Source of the DNA: Gammaproteobacteria bacterium
GTDB lineage: Bacteria > Pseudomonadota > Gammaproteobacteria > Pseudomonadales > Azotimanducaceae
Length of the DNA: 7,003 nucleotides
Reading direction: 5' to 3'
Assembly: GCA_027295975.1 (NCBI GenBank)
Contig: JAPUJX010000384.1
Coordinates: 1-7,003 of the forward strand
Below are positions 5,165 through 7,003 of this stretch, in pieces (positions within the stretch are counted from its first letter, which is position 1; each line of letters begins with the position of its first letter). The notes under the pieces were generated by a model, which was not told the origin of the DNA, did no database searches, and saw only the letters and a program-made list of their open reading frames with translations. The translations under genes were made by a program, and so were the position numbers.

Positions 5165-5211
5165 AAAGGGGTCGGGTTCAATTAATTTCATTGGTTGAAC
5201 CCGACCCCTTT
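5165..5211 (+). repeat. 47-bp perfect palindromic element, REP/RAYT-like
   Basis: AAAGGGGTCGGGTTCAA (5165-5181) and TTGAACCCGACCCCTTT (5195-5211) are exact reverse complements around a 13-nt AT-rich loop. It starts 9 nt after the dsbC stop. No T-run beyond TTT follows, so it is not a classic intrinsic terminator, although such a stem could still protect or end the dsbC mRNA. The GGGGTCGGGTTC-type core resembles, from memory, dispersed palindromes found near IS200-like REP-associated transposases in environmental Proteobacteria. No transposase is in this window. The palindrome is certain; the family assignment is inference. Confidence 0.85.
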
Positions 5212-5296
5212 ACGTTCAGAGAACAAAAACCAGGCAGACCACCAGCAACCCTTGTAAGGTTGTGAGTGAAATTCAGAGAATCGTTTGAGCGCGCGT
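5212..5296 (+). promoter_or_regulatory. hom leader with duplicated TTCAGAGAA and a small hairpin
   Basis: TTCAGAGAA, itself a TTC-N3-GAA dyad, occurs at 5215-5223 and again at 5272-5280, 57 nt apart. Between them CAACC (5246-5250) pairs with GGTTG (5258-5262) around a 7-nt loop. I see no convincing -35/-10 pair and no threonine- or isoleucine-rich leader peptide, so classical thr attenuation is not supported. The paired TTCAGAGAA sites could be regulator sites or chance. Confidence 0.3.
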
Positions 5297-6595
5297 ATGG
5301 GGAAACCGCTTAGAGTCGGGATGTGTGGTTTGGGTACTGTCGCGCAAGGCGTTCTGAACGTGTTGCGCGACAACCATGATGCCATTACCCAACGCGCGGG
5401 GCGTGAGATTCAACTTACCCAGATTGCCAGTCGCAGTCTGAAAGCGGGTGTCGATCTCGGTTCGGCGGAGTTTTGCACCGACGTGCTGGCGCTGTCCAGG
5501 CGAGACGATCTGGATGTGGTGGTGGAACTCATCGGCGGCGAAGAAACGGCGTTGGAGATTGTTCGCAACGCGCTCCGCAACGGTACCTCGGTTGTCACCG
5601 GCAACAAGGCCATTATGGCGTTACACGGTAACGAGTTGGTGGAATTGGCACGCGAGCAGGGGTGTTCCCTGGGATTCGAAGCAGCGGTTGCCGGGGCTAT
5701 TCCCATCATTGCTGCGCTCACCCGCTCCCTCGCCGGAAACCAGGTGGGCTGGCTGGCGGGGATCATCAACGGAACCTCGAACTTCATCCTCACGGCCATG
5801 ACCGAAGAGGGGCAGAACTTTCAGGATGCGCTCGAAGAGGCGCAGCGACTGGGTTATGCGGAGGCCGACCCCACCGTGGATGTAGACGGCATCGACGCCG
5901 CGCACAAGCTGACTATCCTCGCGGCGCTCGCATTCGACATGGGCTTTCGTTTCTCTGACGTTTACACCGAAGGTATTTCCGGGGTGACGGCGGAAGACAT
6001 TGAATATGCGGATCAACTGGGATATCGAATCAAACATCTGGGGATAACCCGGCGAACCGAGGCTGGGGTGGAAGCGCGGGTGCATCCAACGCTTGTCCCC
6101 AAGCGCCAGTTGATCGCTAACATCAATGGGGTGATGAACGCGGTGCTGGTGCAAGGCAACGCCGCCGGTCCGACGCTTTTTTGCGGAGCGGGTGCCGGAG
6201 ATCGTCCCAGCGCATCGGCCGTCATCGCCGACCTGGTGGAGATGGCTCGCGGTATTGCTTTCCTGCCGGTGAAAACGCCGAACGTTTCTCCGCCGATGCT
6301 GGCGGTGGAGGATACCCAAAGCGCGTTCTATTTGAGGATACCTTCTCTGGATCAGCCGGGAGTGTTTGCGAAGGTAGCCGGTTTGCTCAGCGAAAGGGAT
6401 ATCAGCATCGAGGCGGCTATTCAACGCGAGCAGGCCATCGATACGACCTCTCAACAAGCCTGGGTCCCGATCATCATTCTGACCCATGTGGTTAACGAGC
6501 GAGTAATGAACGATGCCGTTGCCGCAGTACAGTCATTGCCGGAAGTGGTCGGTCAAATCACTCGACTACGGGTCGATCAGCTTACCGATGGCTGA
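5297..6595 (+). CDS. hom: Homoserine dehydrogenase (monofunctional, ACT domain)
   Basis: The enzyme reduces aspartate semialdehyde to homoserine with NAD(P)H, the branch point to threonine, isoleucine and methionine. From ATG 5297 it has 432 residues, typical of the monofunctional ACT-containing form. The N-terminal Rossmann segment is VGMCGLGTVAQGV (7-19); the third glycine of the usual GxGxxG is Ala here. TGNKAI (101-106) carries K104. GYAEADPTVDVDGIDAAHKLTILA (186-209) carries E189, D200 and K204, which align with yeast E208, D219 and catalytic K223. The C-terminal ACT domain (about 345-425, FYLRIPSLDQPGVFAKVAGLL) is the usual site of threonine feedback control. No kinase domain is fused. 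A TTG at 5285 is an alternative start adding four residues; ATG was preferred because it gives the normal N-terminus, although its Shine-Dalgarno signal is weak. Confidence 0.96.
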   Translation: MGKPLRVGMCGLGTVAQGVLNVLRDNHDAITQRAGREIQLTQIASRSLKAGVDLGSAEFCTDVLALSRRDDLDVVVELIGGEETALEIVRNALRNGTSVVTGNKAIMALHGNELVELAREQGCSLGFEAAVAGAIPIIAALTRSLAGNQVGWLAGIINGTSNFILTAMTEEGQNFQDALEEAQRLGYAEADPTVDVDGIDAAHKLTILAALAFDMGFRFSDVYTEGISGVTAEDIEYADQLGYRIKHLGITRRTEAGVEARVHPTLVPKRQLIANINGVMNAVLVQGNAAGPTLFCGAGAGDRPSASAVIADLVEMARGIAFLPVKTPNVSPPMLAVEDTQSAFYLRIPSLDQPGVFAKVAGLLSERDISIEAAIQREQAIDTTSQQAWVPIIILTHVVNERVMNDAVAAVQSLPEVVGQITRLRVDQLTDG

Positions 6596-7003
6596 CCTCC
6601 AGATAATCGCAAGGGATGGTGCCGATATTCCCATTGGTCCGGATCTGCCCCCGTTGCTCGAGCGGATTTACGCGGCGCGCGGAATCCGCACCACCGATGA
6701 GCTTGAACTGTCCCTCGAGAAACTGCTGCCCCCGGACGAACTGAATCAGGTGCACCTGGCGGCCGATCGGGTTCGCCACGCGGTTGTGGAACAGGAGCGT
6801 ATTCTGGTGGTCGGCGATTTTGACGCGGACGGCGCGACGTCGGTCGCCCTGGCCTTGAGTCTGTTGCGTGCCATGGGTGCGGAAAACGTGGATTTTCTAG
6901 TGCCGAACCGTTTTGAATTTGGTTATGGTCTGTCACCCGACATTGTCCGCCTGGCGGCAGACCTGAAACCCGCGCTGCTGATTACCGTGGACAACGGCGT
7001 GTC
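6588..7003 (+). CDS. recJ: Single-stranded-DNA-specific exonuclease RecJ, N-terminal part (3' end outside window)
   Basis: RecJ degrades single-stranded DNA 5' to 3' in RecF-pathway recombination and in base-excision and mismatch repair. The first 138 codons are visible. The sequence follows E. coli RecJ: LPPLLERIYAARGIRTTDELE (20-40), then phosphoesterase (DHH) motif I in VVGDFDADGATS (74-85, metal ligands D77, D79, D81), VPNRFEFGYGLSP (105-117) and the start of motif II at TVDNGV (133-138). The DHH motif itself lies beyond the window. The start ATG is 6588-6590 and overlaps the last 8 nt of hom (ATGGCTGA), so translation is probably coupled. No separate ribosome binding site is seen. Confidence 0.96.
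   Translation, partial: MADLQIIARDGADIPIGPDLPPLLERIYAARGIRTTDELELSLEKLLPPDELNQVHLAADRVRHAVVEQERILVVGDFDADGATSVALALSLLRAMGAENVDFLVPNRFEFGYGLSPDIVRLAADLKPALLITVDNGV

Noticed and set aside
5621..6487. 288-codon minus-strand reading frame opposite hom
   Set aside because: It lies wholly antisense to a well-conserved hom gene, is Arg/His-rich and has no recognisable motif.

Overview
This is an ordinary chromosomal segment of a gammaproteobacterium. The gene order is ffh-rpsP-rimM-trmD-rplS, then xerD-dsbC-hom-recJ, all on the + strand. The Ffh, S16, L19, XerD and RecJ sequences resemble their E. coli and Pseudomonas counterparts closely over their whole visible length. Base composition looks moderately GC-rich. 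I cannot name the genus. Both ends are cut: ffh lacks its 5' part and recJ its 3' part.

Positions 1-2983 carry the signal-recognition-particle GTPase and the classic trmD operon: ribosomal protein S16, ribosome maturation factor RimM, tRNA m1G37 methyltransferase TrmD and ribosomal protein L19. A good sigma70-type promoter lies between ffh and rpsP. rimM and trmD have almost no Shine-Dalgarno signal and sit 6 and 9 nt behind their upstream neighbours. rplS has a strong AGGAG and a 106-nt leader. This fits the known need for much more L19 than RimM or TrmD.

Positions 2984-3373 hold no recognisable gene. The stretch is dense in inverted repeats. Its first half has a perfect 15-bp stem whose arms can also pair with other segments nearby, in a layout that resembles a transcription attenuator. 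A strong AGGAGG precedes a possible 7-codon leader peptide that ends inside the first arm. The second half is AT-rich and leads to a candidate xerD promoter with an operator-like palindrome. This is the part of the window most worth testing as an undescribed regulatory element.

Positions 3374-7003 carry the tyrosine recombinase XerD (chromosome dimer resolution), the periplasmic disulfide isomerase DsbC, homoserine dehydrogenase (threonine/methionine branch) and the start of the exonuclease RecJ. RecJ overlaps hom by 8 nt, and the thrC gene that follows hom in Pseudomonas is absent. A perfect 17-bp palindrome resembling REP/RAYT-type repeats lies between dsbC and hom. I see no mobile gene, CRISPR array, defence locus, rRNA or tRNA. 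The other unusual points are small: a Glu where TrmD normally has its catalytic Asp, an Ala in the Ffh G4 motif, and two in-frame dsbC starts that both have strong ribosome binding sites.
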